Origin: Kuschelorhynchus macadamiae
Lineage: Eukaryota > Arthropoda > Insecta > Coleoptera > Curculionidae
Assembly (NCBI GenBank): GCA_030620095.1
Contig: JAUTXW010001616.1
Coordinates: 270,001-334,000 of the forward strand
Length of the DNA: 64,000 nt
Direction: 5' to 3'
The notes beneath the pieces were generated by a model. The model saw only the letters and a program-made list of their open reading frames with translations. It did not search any database and was not told where the DNA came from. Positions 24,930 through 36,109 of this stretch are shown piece after piece. A program made the translations under genes and the position numbers. Position 1 is the first letter of the stretch. Each line of letters opens with the position of its first letter.

Positions 24930-25175
24930 GTTCGTTAAAATGTTGGGTGGTAGGGCGCCCGAGTTGCATTGCAAGAATCTGGGCTCTAATCCCGGTTCGG
25001 GCGAAGATTTTTTTTATCAAATTGTACATAGTTTTTTGAGTTGATGTAAAAAGTGTGTCTATATTAAAACAAGGAACCAGACTTCTTTAGTTTTTTTAAC
25101 AAAACTTATACTGTTAGGTGAATCCGTCCCGTTACGTTAGCACCAGGTTTGTCAATAAAGCCTTGTTCTTTCCTG
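24930..25175 (+). mobile_element. tRNA-derived SINE, copy 2
   Basis: The head is clearly tRNA-like: GTGGTAGGGCGCCCGAG (A-box side), then CTGGGCTCTAATCCCGG, a T-arm whose CTGGG and CCCGG strands pair around a B-box-like loop, followed by TTCGGGC. After a T-run the tail matches copy 1. It is not a tRNA gene, because the acceptor and D arms are not complete. Confidence 0.7.
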
Positions 25176-25518
25176 CGGCGAAAAATCGGCAAGCCTCAGG
25201 TCCTGGTATCTCTAGACGCGAGTGATATTTTGTCGCATAGGTGGATAGCTATCAAATGAACAACATTTAGGCCCGGAGAGCGACATAGCCAATTTACCGG
25301 GAATTTCCCTACCCCTTTCATTACCGTTCGTTTTATTTAACTACCAGATCAATTATGCCGCCATACCATAGAAGATAAGTATTCGAGGAAGTCTGCTGCC
25401 CACTGTGACAATTATATGTGAGGAATTAAAAAACATATAAAATTGGAATAGAAAATAAATATCTTTGTGTACTGACAATCGTACAAATAAGTATAAAATA
25501 ATAACTAATTTTACTCAC

Positions 25519-25756
25519 CCGGTTGACATAGACGACTCCAGTGGAACGGATTGCAGCAGGCGTAGACCATATCGCCAGCAGCGCCGCACTGCGGCAGCCG
25601 GCGTAACTCGTTCGCCTGCCGTACCTCGGGCCAACGCCAGTACTGGCAACAGAGCAGATGCGGCTCGTGCGAGTACTCTCGCGGAACCAACACGCAATGC
25701 CCGAGTTCCAGCCCACGGCTGTCCACCGCCGTCAGCAACATCTCCAGTTGATTTTC
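25519..25756 (-). CDS. Dad: Dad (inhibitory SMAD), MH1-domain exon
   Basis: A minus-strand exon of 238 nt encoding 79 residues plus one base. The acceptor is TTTGCAG|GAAAAT at 25757 and the donor is CCGG|GTGAGT at 25518. It encodes the second half of an I-SMAD MH1 domain: ENQLEMLLTAVDSRG, then YWRWPEV, then CCNPFHWSRLC. The four zinc ligands of the MH1 fold are present (Cys before QYWRWP, Cys in LPQCG, Cys and His in CCNPFH). The DNA-contacting hairpin of receptor SMADs is shortened, as in SMAD6/7. Dad inhibits BMP/Dpp receptors and R-SMADs in the cytoplasm and is itself induced by the pathway. It continues exon 1 at 39610-39768 in phase 0. The next exon, in phase 1, was not found in the window. 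Confidence 0.93.
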
Positions 25757-26009
25757 CTGCAAATTTAATAGGACCGTGGTCAGGAATAGTATAACAATTA
25801 GCGTTAATGTTATTATCTTGAAATACAAGACATATTTTATATTACTGTAGTAGATTATTCCAAGTATTATCTGTTTTCTATAACAATAATTTCGCACTAC
25901 TTCTGAAATCTGAAAATTAATATTTAAAGATTCGGGAGTGTGGATGTTCTTGGGAAGTAAACATATTATTATAGTGTATACTTGGGATACATCAAAGACC
26001 GATTATACT

Positions 26010-26200
26010 TCAAAGAGGCCGGCCATCATGCAGTTTCATAAATTCGTGGAGATGGTGTTACACGTTACCAGTTGCACGAATTAGGTCTATAAACAGCCGA
26101 ACCAAGATCTATCGAGCGAACCGGAGACCGCCGCGGCCTTGCAACCCTGCCCGCGGAAATCGCGCGATGGATCCCAAGTCTACTGATGTCCTATTTAGAA
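26010..26200. promoter_or_regulatory. GC-rich candidate regulatory block in Dad intron 1
   Basis: Lies about 250 bp upstream of the MH1 exon in the transcript sense. It is rich in CG-containing words (GAGACCGCCGCGGCC, CCCGCGGAAATCGCGCG) in an AT-rich setting and has no useful open frame. The GGCGGTCTC on the minus strand resembles Smad-type GC-box plus GTCT halves but does not match the full consensus. Confidence 0.25.
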
Positions 26201-27729
26201 ATGGGTTGTTTAAACTGTAGTGCTTCTGATCAAAATATTTAATTGAACAACAGGAATTTGATATTTGCTTTTCTCTGTGACTCTTGGACCTCTGATAAAA
26301 ATCATCTCGGCTTATTTCAAATTTCCTTTTTCAGAATAAGTAAATCACATAGAAAAGTGTAAAAAAGTCGACGGTTTAGCAGTTTTTGATATTGTTTTTT
26401 TTTAGATAAAAAATCGCGTTTTGTGTTTTCATGCCTACGTGTACATCCTACTGTTTAAAGTAAGTTCCGTAAACAGAATTCAAAATTCTTGCTTTCTAAT
26501 GAAAATTTTTAATATTCATTTTATTATTTAGCACTTATTAGAGGACGACTTATGTAATAGGAACATAAGATGTTATAGTTTATCAGATACTTAAATTTAT
26601 AAATGAATTCCATAAAAATAAATTTAAAATATATTTCTTATACCTCATTACATTTTTAAAATTATGCCCTAAGATCAGCTCATCTCTGTATATGACCAAC
26701 ATACCTATACTCTTACAGTCGTACCATCGTGAGTACCTATAGGTATCTATCTATATAAAACTTGATATAATGTGTGGTCCATTTTCACCAAGTAGGTACT
26801 CGTATTTGTAGTGCTGTTTTATAGGCGGTGGAAACTAAACGGACTACCTCTGGAGTGGAATACCAACACTATAACTACCTTCCCTCTGGGCTACTCAGGG
26901 GTTTACTACTCAGTGTTTATTATTCTTTAGTTGGGAAAAAATGCACGTAACAAAATTCCAAAAATATTTTAAGTAACTGGCGAGACTGAAGGATATGTGT
27001 ATTATTGTAGCTACAATTCAGGAGTCTATCAAATATTAAGTTTAGAAAGAGGTGCTCATGTGGGTACTTTTTTTAAATATCTCTTTAATACAAAAATATT
27101 TATATAAATCAGACAAAGGTTAATTACGAAGCACCATAAGTAAATTGGTAATTCCTTACTACGAATATGATAAAAAAATCGTTGTAACCTTATTACAAAT
27201 AGGTACTTGCTCAGATACCAATAATTAAATTTTAAGAAAAGAATTGAACTGCAACTCTATATTTAGAAGAAGACAGAAATAGATCTATGAGCCTGTTTTT
27301 AATACGAGTTCGAAATATTAACCTCTGAGGCTAATGCCAGCAGGCAAGTTCAGAATGATAGAGGCAGTAAATTAAGAGGGTGTGGGAGACGGTAAGGGGT
27401 TTATTTGGTATTTTACTACTAACCTAGTAATTTGGTATCTAAGGATACTTACCGTTTTATGTAAAAAAGAACTTTTGATTTAAGCGATAGTTTTCGAGAT
27501 ATTTTGAAACTTGAATATCTAGTCACTAATATTTTTTTTGGGACATTCGGAAACGATAGTCGTGAACATGAAATATAAAAAGGTGGTATAAACATAGTTC
27601 CGGAAACGTATGGTTTTTAAGAGAACATTTATTAATCAACCATATAATTAAATACTTAAGAACGACAAAAAAGGCCGGTATCCCATAAACGAAATGTTTA
27701 CGGACCAGAGCTAGACATTAATGATTAGG
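26201..27729. other. Intronic DNA, nothing recognised
   Basis: AT-rich, no open frame of note and no repeat shared with the rest of the window that I could see. Confidence 0.5.
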
Positions 27730-27985
27730 AATGGGCGATAATAGAGTTTACCTATTACCTATCGATAGGCGAAAAGTAGTCGATACATTTAAGTTATCGA
27801 TAAGTATTACTATCTACCGATAGTTCATAGCTACCTATCAATTTTTGCAACAAAGGCGGTTTTGGGAGACAGTCCTAGAGAAAGTAACGTTCTGCAAATA
27901 AATCGAAGAGCAAAAAAGGTCCTTATCTTTATAAATATGTAATCCATTTAATAATTATCGATATATCGATAAAACACCTATCCTT
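27730..27985. promoter_or_regulatory. Cluster of TATCGATA (DRE-type) sites
   Basis: Four exact TATCGATA octamers within about 215 bp (27760-27767, near 27796, and two abutting copies from 27957), plus further CGATA pentamers at about 27736, 27781 and 27818. TATCGATA is the DREF target and overlaps the CGATA motif bound in clusters by the Drosophila insulator factor BEAF-32. The function here is inferred only. Confidence 0.4.
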
Positions 27986-28142
27986 AGTAATGATTACAAG
28001 GTAGGGTTAATATAATAATTTGTTTCAAAGTAATTTAAAAAGTAATTATCTCGGTAATTATATTAACAGAAACTTATGTTACTGTCCGACTAGTTTACTA
28101 CTGACAAATAATGACATTATGTCAAAGTCAGTCAAATAAGAA

Positions 28143-28229
28143 ATAACGCCCTAAGGCATTAATATAAAAAAATAACGCCCTAAGGCATTATCATAGAAAA
28201 ATAAGGCCCTAGAGCATTAAAAATAATAA
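28143..28229 (+). repeat. Short tandem repeat, 29-bp unit x3
   Basis: Three head-to-tail units starting at 28143, 28172 and 28201, each built around ATAACGCCCTAAGGCATTA. The third has two or three substitutions. Confidence 0.85.
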
Positions 28230-28419
28230 TTTGATTTATTATTATTAAAACTAAAAATATACTTATATATTTTACTTATTCGGACATTAAACGTTGAAGT
28301 CACCACGGGTATTATAAGGGATAACGCCTGCGTGCTAGGGAAATAAGAGGTCGGCTAAATTATATTTTCAACGCAGTTCCCCACTAATAGGGTAGATGTG
28401 CCTAGCTTCGGCCACACCT

Positions 28420-29045
28420 CAACAGTCGGCCATCTACACACAAATCGTTAAAAATTAAGAAAATGAGAAATAATTTAAATTTAAAATAACGAACTCCCTA
28501 CATCTGGTCGGTTTTCCCGCCAAATTCCCAAGTATTTCGGTAGACATAACCTAGAAATTCTAAATCAAGACGCTAGTTTATTCCTGTCGGTTTTCGATTG
28601 AATTTTGATTCTAAACTAATCTTAAAGTTTGTGTTAAGGTGCAAGGTGCAGAAAGTAACTACTGTATAGCTTGAAATTGGGTAAGTACTTTTAATTTACT
28701 TTTATACTATTCAAATAGACTGTATTTAAATATTTATAGGTTAAGTTCTTAGAAAATTTCATTTTTTAACGGTTTTTTGCCCCGGCCGACCATTGGAAAG
28801 CGAAATATGTTCATTTCCTAGTGTCGGCCATTGTGGCCGACATTAGGACTATTGTTTTCTTTTAAGCTTATTTCCTATTCAGTCTATCTTACATCAAATC
28901 ATTAGTCTTTCTCTGTCAGACCTGATAAAGTGGTAACTTCAATCAAGCAGCCATAAGTCGGCCACATCATTATTTACTCTAAATTATTTTTATTAAGTTC
29001 AATATAGGGGGGCCGAACTTTGGCAGTTTGGTGGCCGACTATTAG
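28420..29045. repeat. Left subterminal GGCCGAC motif cluster
   Basis: GTCGGCC or GGCCGA words occur near 28424, 28785, 28824, 28835, 28952, 29012 and 29032 in both orientations, several extended to GGCCGACTATTGG-like forms. The matching cluster near the right end is at 31670-31915. Such arrays are typical transposase-binding sites. Confidence 0.6.
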
Positions 29046-29149
29046 ATTTTTTTTTGCTAGATAATCTTTATTTTTTTTACAGATTTCCCTTCACCAAAAG
29101 TAAAATGCCTTAGGAAAAGCGAGTTTTTTTTAAATACTCTGAGGAGTCT

Positions 29150-31276
29150 ATGGCTCGGGCTCTAACGGCAATTAGAGAGGAAAATTTACGTACCAGGGCA
29201 GCAAGTAAGACATTTGGGGTACCAAGAGCAACAATACAAGACAGGATAAAAGGAAGAGTTCGAGAAGGGCCTAGACAAATGGGTAGAGATCCAGTACTTA
29301 CAAGAGAGGAAGAATCAAAAATAGTAAAATGGTTGATAGATTTGTGTAAATGTGGATTCCCTCAGAAAAAGTCTGATCTTATGGACACAGTAGCGAAAAT
29401 TGTTGCAGATGATAAGAGGCAAACTCCCTTTACAAATAATCGTCCAGGGGAAAAATGGTATAAATGTTTTATAAAGCGACATCCAGAATTATCGCTTCGG
29501 GAACCTGAAGGATTAACCAAAGGAAGAGCTGTTATTACCGAACAGTACATTAAAAAGTGGTTTTCTGATTTACGGGAGTATTTGGAAGAAACAAATAATT
29601 TAGACATTCTACTTGATCCAGAAAGAATACTTAATGGTGATGAAAGTGGCTTTAATTTGTGTCCCAAAACTGGAAAAGTGTTAGGTCCCAAAGGTGCCAG
29701 GAATATTTTAGAAATAAGGCGAGGAAATGACAAAGAAAACATTACTACACTTCTTGTTTTTACTGCTAGTGGAAAAACTGCAGTGCCATGTGTGGTTTTT
29801 AAGTATATTCGAATTCCAAAAGCAATTTTAGACAGCAGTGATCCATCATGGTTCATAACAAAATCAGATTCTGGATGGATGAAAAGTGAAGTTTTCTATG
29901 AATATGTTTCCACTCAGTTGCTTCCTTGGTTAAAGTCACAAAATACCAAGTTTCCAGTACTCTTTCTTATTGACGGTCATAAATCACATTTAACTATGGA
30001 ACTTAGCCAATTCTCCTACGAAAATGATATTATATTGTACAGCTTGCCCCCCAATACAACCCACATGATGCAACCGGCAGATGTGGCTGTTTTCAAACCC
30101 TTAAAAACTGAGTGGAAGAAAGTAATCCGTCAATGGCTAGCAAAACCTGAAAACCGTCACTCTGCTGTTACTAAAACAACATTCTGCTCACTGCTTAAGA
30201 CTGTTTTGGAAACACCTACATTACCTCAATACATCATAAAAGGCTTTAGAAAATGTGGACTTTTCCCATTTGACCCGGACGCCGTGGATTATAGCAAATG
30301 TGTCCAAAATCACTTGGAATCAAAGGTAAATGAGAATAAGTCCAACGAAAATCCGATCACAGATGAAGAAATTGATGTCGCCAGAAGAGTACTGCTAACG
30401 AAGTTTGAAGACAGACTCGAGGAAAGTTTCACCATCGACGAATTGGTGCATCAACTTAATAGTTTTAAATCAAGTTTTCAAGAGCAGCCACAGGAAAATC
30501 TAATCGAAAATGAACAAATTGAGACAAATCAGAGTCCTGTTAATTATTTTGAACACTTAGAAGAAACCGAGGACAGATTTCCTATTCAAGATATGCCTAT
30601 CATATTTCTTGATGATCCATTACCAGAAGTTATCAGTGCTGGTGTTAATTCTGATGTTTATACCACTGAAAATGATGTACAAGAACTTTTAATAGAAAAT
30701 AACGAAGGTAATAATAATAATGAGGAAGAAGAAGAGAGAAGCAAAACAGATAAGGAAATTATACCTAAAGGAATAGAAGTTTTAACTAGTACTAATCAAA
30801 TAGAATCTAATACGAAGTTAGAAAAATTAAAAACTGAAATAGAGATGCCAGAAGCAAGTCTTGAAATAAATGATACCATAGAATTGAAGAAAATAGAGGA
30901 AATCTGTGAAACGGCTTTACCTGAAGTGAAAATAGGAGACCATCTAAAAACTGACGAGGGTGATGAAAAACTTGATTTGCAGGAGAATAGCTTGGGTGCT
31001 GATAGCGAAGTAATTCCATCAGATGACAAAGAACATAAACCAAAAATTAAAATACTACAAGACATTAAATTAAATATTTCACCAATTGAAAAGCATATAT
31101 TTTATCCTGCACCAATTACAAAGAAGAGGAAAAACATGGATCCTCATCCAGCAGCCATCTCCTCCCCAAGATATAGGAAATATTTGGAAAACAAAAGTGC
31201 AAACGCAATTAACAACAAAAAAACACAAAATAATGGAAAAGGGAAAGGCAAACAAAAAAAAGAAAAAAAAACCTAA
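29150..31276 (+). CDS. Pogo/Tigger-like DDE transposase
   Basis: 708 codons. Residues 1-60 hold a psq-type helix-turn-helix (ENLRTRAASKTFGVPRATIQ) and the next segment a CENPB-type second DNA-binding domain. The DDE_1 catalytic core has D in NGDESGF, D in IDGHKSH and D in MMQPADVAVFKPLK, with 35 residues between the last two by my count. A long acidic, low-complexity C-terminal region follows, then a Lys-rich end. The ATG at 29150 is chosen because an upstream in-frame ATG at 29105 is followed by TAG at 29111; that TAG may be a mutation that removed the original N-terminus. The frame ends at an A-rich tract just before a PHD finger in the +1 frame. Confidence 0.9.
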   Translation: MARALTAIREENLRTRAASKTFGVPRATIQDRIKGRVREGPRQMGRDPVLTREEESKIVKWLIDLCKCGFPQKKSDLMDTVAKIVADDKRQTPFTNNRPGEKWYKCFIKRHPELSLREPEGLTKGRAVITEQYIKKWFSDLREYLEETNNLDILLDPERILNGDESGFNLCPKTGKVLGPKGARNILEIRRGNDKENITTLLVFTASGKTAVPCVVFKYIRIPKAILDSSDPSWFITKSDSGWMKSEVFYEYVSTQLLPWLKSQNTKFPVLFLIDGHKSHLTMELSQFSYENDIILYSLPPNTTHMMQPADVAVFKPLKTEWKKVIRQWLAKPENRHSAVTKTTFCSLLKTVLETPTLPQYIIKGFRKCGLFPFDPDAVDYSKCVQNHLESKVNENKSNENPITDEEIDVARRVLLTKFEDRLEESFTIDELVHQLNSFKSSFQEQPQENLIENEQIETNQSPVNYFEHLEETEDRFPIQDMPIIFLDDPLPEVISAGVNSDVYTTENDVQELLIENNEGNNNNEEEEERSKTDKEIIPKGIEVLTSTNQIESNTKLEKLKTEIEMPEASLEINDTIELKKIEEICETALPEVKIGDHLKTDEGDEKLDLQENSLGADSEVIPSDDKEHKPKIKILQDIKLNISPIEKHIFYPAPITKKRKNMDPHPAAISSPRYRKYLENKSANAINNKKTQNNGKGKGKQKKEKKT

Positions 31277-31475
31277 AAGTACAGCTGCAAAGAAAACCAA
31301 AGAACGGTGCTGGGGATGCAAGGAAGAGTTGGACAGTGACTTAGATGAGGGGGATTCGGAGCATGTAGGCTGTGATAATTGTCCCAAATGGTATCACTTA
31401 AAATGTACCAGAATATCACATGCCACTACAGTATCCATGTTAAAAGAAGATTATTTTAAATGTGACTTATGCTAA
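31277..31475 (+). pseudogene. PHD zinc finger, shifted from the transposase frame
   Basis: The frame (open from about 31086) encodes a Lys-rich linker and then a C4HC3 pattern: CWGC, CDNCPKWYHLKC and CDLC, ending at TAA 31475. In related insect pogo-like transposases this finger is the fused C-terminus. Here a +1 shift across the A-runs at about 31250-31272 separates it, by real mutation or by homopolymer miscounting. Confidence 0.8.
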
Positions 31476-31669
31476 TTGTACCTGATTTATTTTAAATTTG
31501 TTTTCATTTTAAGTTTTTATTATTTATTTTATGTTTTTTCCGTTTTTTTAAAAAGTATACGTAAATGTTTAATTTTTATCTATTTTATTAGAAATAAAGG
31601 CTTTGATACGTGTTTTTACTACAGAATTTTTACTAAACTACCAATAAGTTACCTAATCCAAATTATGTA

Positions 31670-31915
31670 TGCCGACCATTGGTAAGCCTTTGGCCGATTA
31701 TTGGATATAAAGTGGCCGACTGTTGGGCTTTTACGAAAAATATTTTATTTTGCAAAATACAATTAGTTGCCAATAGATGACTCCATTCTTCTATATTCAG
31801 GGTTGCCAACCATTGAGTATTGAATTATTATGTGAAAAAATTAGGTAGCCAACATAAAACAAAAAATTTTAGTGATTTATTTTCTTAAAACAGGCTGTTA
31901 AATGGCCGACTATTG
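31670..31915. repeat. Right subterminal GGCCGAC motif cluster
   Basis: GCCGACCATTGG, GGCCGATTATTGG, GGCCGACTGTTGG, GCCAACCATTGA and GGCCGACTATTGG occur in the same orientation toward the right terminus. They form a degenerate family GGCCGACYATTGG. Confidence 0.6.
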
Positions 31916-31929
31916 GCACATTTACCCTA

Positions 31930-34900
31930 TTTCATGTGTCTATTTTTATGGATTTCCGAAACACTGAGGCCAGAGCAAAATGTTTTAAATCAATAATATT
32001 TTTATAACACATTACCACGTTTTTATTAACTTACAACTACTAAGTTTTGCAACCTTGATTTCCTAAGTCTTTATCACGATGAAAAAAATCTTTTTTTATG
32101 ATTAAATTATTACACCTAAATTGAGGTCGATATTGAGGTACCTTGATTCCGTAAACTTAAAAAACTAATTTATTTTAATCACAGTTTTGGCCCTTATGTG
32201 GTTCAATAAGCTTCTAAGCGAGCCAACTTCATTCCTTTAATATTGTATACTCTAATACTATTAACTCGTTCGGAATCAACTTGTCGGCCAGCGCTCTATG
32301 TTTTTCCTTCTAGGTTTTGTTTTGTTTTGTTTTGATTTTCATTTATTTCTTTTCTCCATTAAAGTGACATTAGTTTAAAAATAATGTTCATACTTTATCA
32401 AGAAAGCGAAAAACAAGTGAAACAGGTTCTCGTAATTAGTTGGATGTGAATTTAAATAGGTAAAGCTTGATTCTGATTTCAAAGAAACAATGAGAAGAAA
32501 ACTATATGAAGTGTATAAAGTAGGATTTACTAAAACATTTTCTAATTCTTAGAAATTGGGTTAATAAATAATAAAAATTAAGAATCCTAAGACAAATTAA
32601 CTGAATTAACTAAGGTGAGGCATAAATGTACGTTCACACCTCGGTTCACACTGTATAACAATGGCAAGTTTTTATCGTAATAAAGAGAATGCCCTAAACA
32701 CTTTTATTCCAGAATTAATTAATATTTATTTAATTTATTTATTATATACATTTTATTAATTAATTATATTTTGATTAACATTTCCAAACAAGTAAGAAGT
32801 GGGGATATGCATAATTGATATCTTTTTAAAACTATAAGACTTATATCTTGTAACCACACCTAAACGCTTTATCGTACTGGTTATTCAAAAAACAAATTTT
32901 CAGGAATTTCAAACATCAATTTATTACAAAACCGTATAAATCTCAATATTCAATTCATGTTTTTATCTCGGTTTTTATTAAATGGTGACGATATTTTCGA
33001 GGTTATTTTAGCCCCAAAAAATGAAGCACGCCGGTCTGATGTCGATTTTTACTCCATAATCTTTTATTAATGAAGGACATTTTCGAGACATTTTAAATAA
33101 TGTTAGTGTAATTCCAGCTTTAAATATCACTTAGCCAAATAAAAAGTCTAAGTAGGTAAACATGTGGATGTTCCGCTACATTTTTAAGAGCCAAGGGATT
33201 TACATAAAAAATCTATTAAATTCTCAGTAAATTCTCAATTCCCTCAGTGAATATTCGCAAAAAATAAATTATCAAGAATTTTCCACCTGTTAAACACGAC
33301 ACATCTTACGGTGCGCGGCGGTACATTGAAAAAAAAAACGTAGAAGGAAATATTTCCGTAAGCAAACCACTTATTTTTAAAACTTAAAAGCGCATTAAAA
33401 ATTCAGCTAAAAATGCTTAAATTTAGCCTTGAATTTAACTAACCTTCTCAATCTTGAAATAAATTTCTTTAATAATTTGTTACTGCTATTTTCACTAAAT
33501 ACAAGTAAACGATCTATTAATGAGCAACTATTTGATCATAAACGATTGCAATAGGTCAGCTCGGCTCCTTTTCAGTATTTAAGGGGTCTATATACTTTTG
33601 TTTGGCATTTCCTTGTATTTCGTAATTTGGATTTGCTATCGATTTAGAAATTTTTGAACAAAGAAAGAACAAAAATCAGTAACATTTCTCCCATTCCAAT
33701 TCAAAAATGTTACAAATAATACATTATATTATAAAAATATATAAACTTGGGACTAAATGAAAACCACCAGGAAAACCATGTGGTAATTCATAACACATTT
33801 TTATACAAATTAAGTTTGTATTTTTCACAAAACTGATTTTTTTTAATTCCGAGATAAATCCGTGTTTTAATACTGAACCGATATCGGTGCCGTATGCGGT
33901 CTACCGTGATGTTATTCTTTCTATTCGTGTATGCACGTATTTTTTCCACATAAGAGTGTGACAAGAGTGCACACGAAGAGAAAAAAAAGCAAGACGAAAT
34001 TATAATCAAGCCATACACATCTTTTAAAGGAAATCATTAAATCACTGTGAACATTATAAGAATTACTTCAGCACGAGCTTCGGTACGAACAGTCAAACAT
34101 TTAATTTGGCGAAACATCATATATGAAAAAGGATAGTGTGATCGCGCGATGTATCACCGTTTTACACACAATGAACAAGACTTTTTCAAAATTTATTTTC
34201 GCAGTCTGTACTTTACGAGGCTCTTTCTATTTTCCATGGGCACGGAAAATTGATATACATATATAAATTCGCTTAAACAATGAGTCGTCAGAGATAAAGC
34301 CATGGTTTCGATTTACAGTATACTATATAAGCTCTAACCATGGAATTTATTGAAATAATACAGTATATTGAATGTTTTTTGGATTCCTTTGACTGAACAG
34401 TGCGTCTTCGTGATGGAACTAAGACTAAATAGGTTAATCTGTGACTAAATATTGCCTTCTCGTTTGCTTTAACTTCACTCCGATGATCAGTTCGCGCCAG
34501 AAGTTTAAGAAAGCTGGAACGTCTCTCTTTGCGCCAGGCATGATAGATGCACTCATGCGCGATGCGAGACTTCACATTTAATTTTAGGAATGAAGTGTCA
34601 CTCCAGAAACCGCAAGTGAAGGACTTGGTTTAGGTAGAGTATGGGTCCTGTCATCTCAAAAGTCTGCCATTTTGGTATGTTTTTAAATAATGTAAGAAAT
34701 ATAGTTTTACAATTTTATTTTTACAAGACATAATAAGCGCAAAATAATTTTACAGTACCTAGGTCGAGACCTACGTACATTGGAATTATGACAAAATATG
34801 TGTATTTTTGACCATCTAGATAATATAAACAGGTAGGTTCTGTTAGACCCTCCGCATCTAGTGTATGTGCTCCTGCGGCTGAGTATACAATTATGCTGAT

Positions 34901-35085
34901 TACTGAAAGGACTGTTTACGAGACTATTTAGTATAACCACAAATCCTTAGAACCCATCTTACCCCTCAGCCTTTTGCTTAAAATAATATTAATTAATATT
35001 AACTTTCTTTTCTCTGATATCTAAACGACAAAAAATCTGTTGTGACTAGAGAAGGTGTCAGTCATCCTCGAGCCTCAAATCTTGA
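31930..35085. other. Dad intron 1, no gene recognised
   Basis: AT-rich with some richer patches (33300-33330, 33880-33990, 34060-34170, 34380-34570) that appear only once in the window and lack long frames. These could be intronic regulatory DNA. No repeat family was identified here. Confidence 0.4.
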
Positions 35086-35099
35086 CTGAAAAGGGGTAT

Positions 35100-36109
35100 T
35101 GATGATGATACCTTGTATTAGAGTTTAAATCAACGACACCTAAATGTTTGAAATCGATTGATATTTTTCGGCAAATCGCGTCATAAAAAATTAAAATCTT
35201 TATGTTGAAAATGCCCACCACCAACCTTTATACTACAATAAAGCATCTGTCCAAAGTATTGCCGGACAATCTGAAGTACTTGTGGTAATATTTGTCTGCA
35301 TCCGTGTATAATCCGCTGACACCCCACAAAAAAGTCGAGTGGAGTTAAATCGGGAGAGCGAGCGGGCCAGTTAATAGGACCTTTTCTGCCTCTCTGGAAA
35401 ACTACTATTTAAACATTTAAACACTGCCTTGTTGGAAAGTTTTCTATGCAATATCAATTATCTTTTTCGATATTCTGCTGTGAATGCTGGATCAACGGTG
35501 TTTTCTAACATTTCTAACAACTCTAAAGAGATACAGTCGCCATAAATTCCTGTCCACACATTTAATTTTTCGGGGTGCTGATGTGTCTTCCGGAAAATCC
35601 TGAGATTAGAGCTTGGATAACACACAACAAATCGGTAATAATTCGTTCATCAGCTCAAAAAATTATAAACGTCCGCCATTGTCATCTTCAGTGAGTTCTT
35701 GGAACAGTTTAATTTTGTATGGGTGAACAGTATGATATTTTAAGATTCCCCGAACATACTCTTTATTTTTATATGGAGGCTGGTGGTGGGCATTTTCAAA
35801 TTTACTGAACTAAAAATACTAAGACATTTCAATTTTTTATGATGTAATATTTCGAAAAGTACCAATCCAATATCAAAAATGTATAAGTCGTCGGAAAGAA
35901 TTTAAAGCCGAGTTTAAAGCTTCTGAAAATAAGGTATTAAACGACACCCCTTTCCATTTAAGATTTTGAGGGTGAGTGGCACTTCCGCTAAAAGTGAAAT
36001 TGATAAAAATATGAGTTAAAATACCTAAGAAATGCGTTCCTCTAAAATCAAAAATTTACGGGTCCGGGCGTTTTTCGATTAAATAAAAGTTTTGGATGGC
36101 CCACCCCTG
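35100..36109 (-). mobile_element. Relic of a Tc1/mariner-type DNA transposon
   Basis: The right terminus reads CAGGGGTGGGCCATCC on the minus strand and ends at 36109, next to TA. An inner inverted pair GAAAATGCCCACCACCA (near 35212) and TGGTGGTGGGCATTTTC (near 35784) marks long arms. A transposase C-terminal fragment lies between. The left terminus is not clear. Confidence 0.65.
35190..35395 (-). pseudogene. Transposase C-terminal fragment
   Basis: The minus strand encodes NWPARSPDLTPLDFFLWG, the third-catalytic-residue motif of the mariner-like superfamily. Degraded sequence and a stop follow near the end. The N-terminal and central domains are not recognisable. Confidence 0.75.

Larger units (their letters stand above)
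28390..31927 (+). mobile_element. Complete pogo/Tigger-like DNA transposon
   Basis: Terminal inverted repeats GGGTAGATGTGCC (28390-28402) and GGCACATTTACCC (31915-31927) match at 12 of 13 positions. TA lies immediately outside both (28388-28389 and 31928-31929). The element is 3538 bp long, sits inside Dad intron 1 in the opposite orientation, and carries one long transposase frame plus a PHD finger. Many copies of GGCCGAC/GTCGGCC lie between the termini and the coding region on both sides. Confidence 0.9.

Noticed and set aside
24935..25010. Possible functional tRNA gene.
   Set aside because: T-arm and B-box-like sequence are present, but the acceptor and D arms do not fold as a full tRNA and the T-run leads into a SINE tail.
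28143..28229. CRISPR-like short repeats.
   Set aside because: Units are head to tail with no unique spacers, in a eukaryotic intron.
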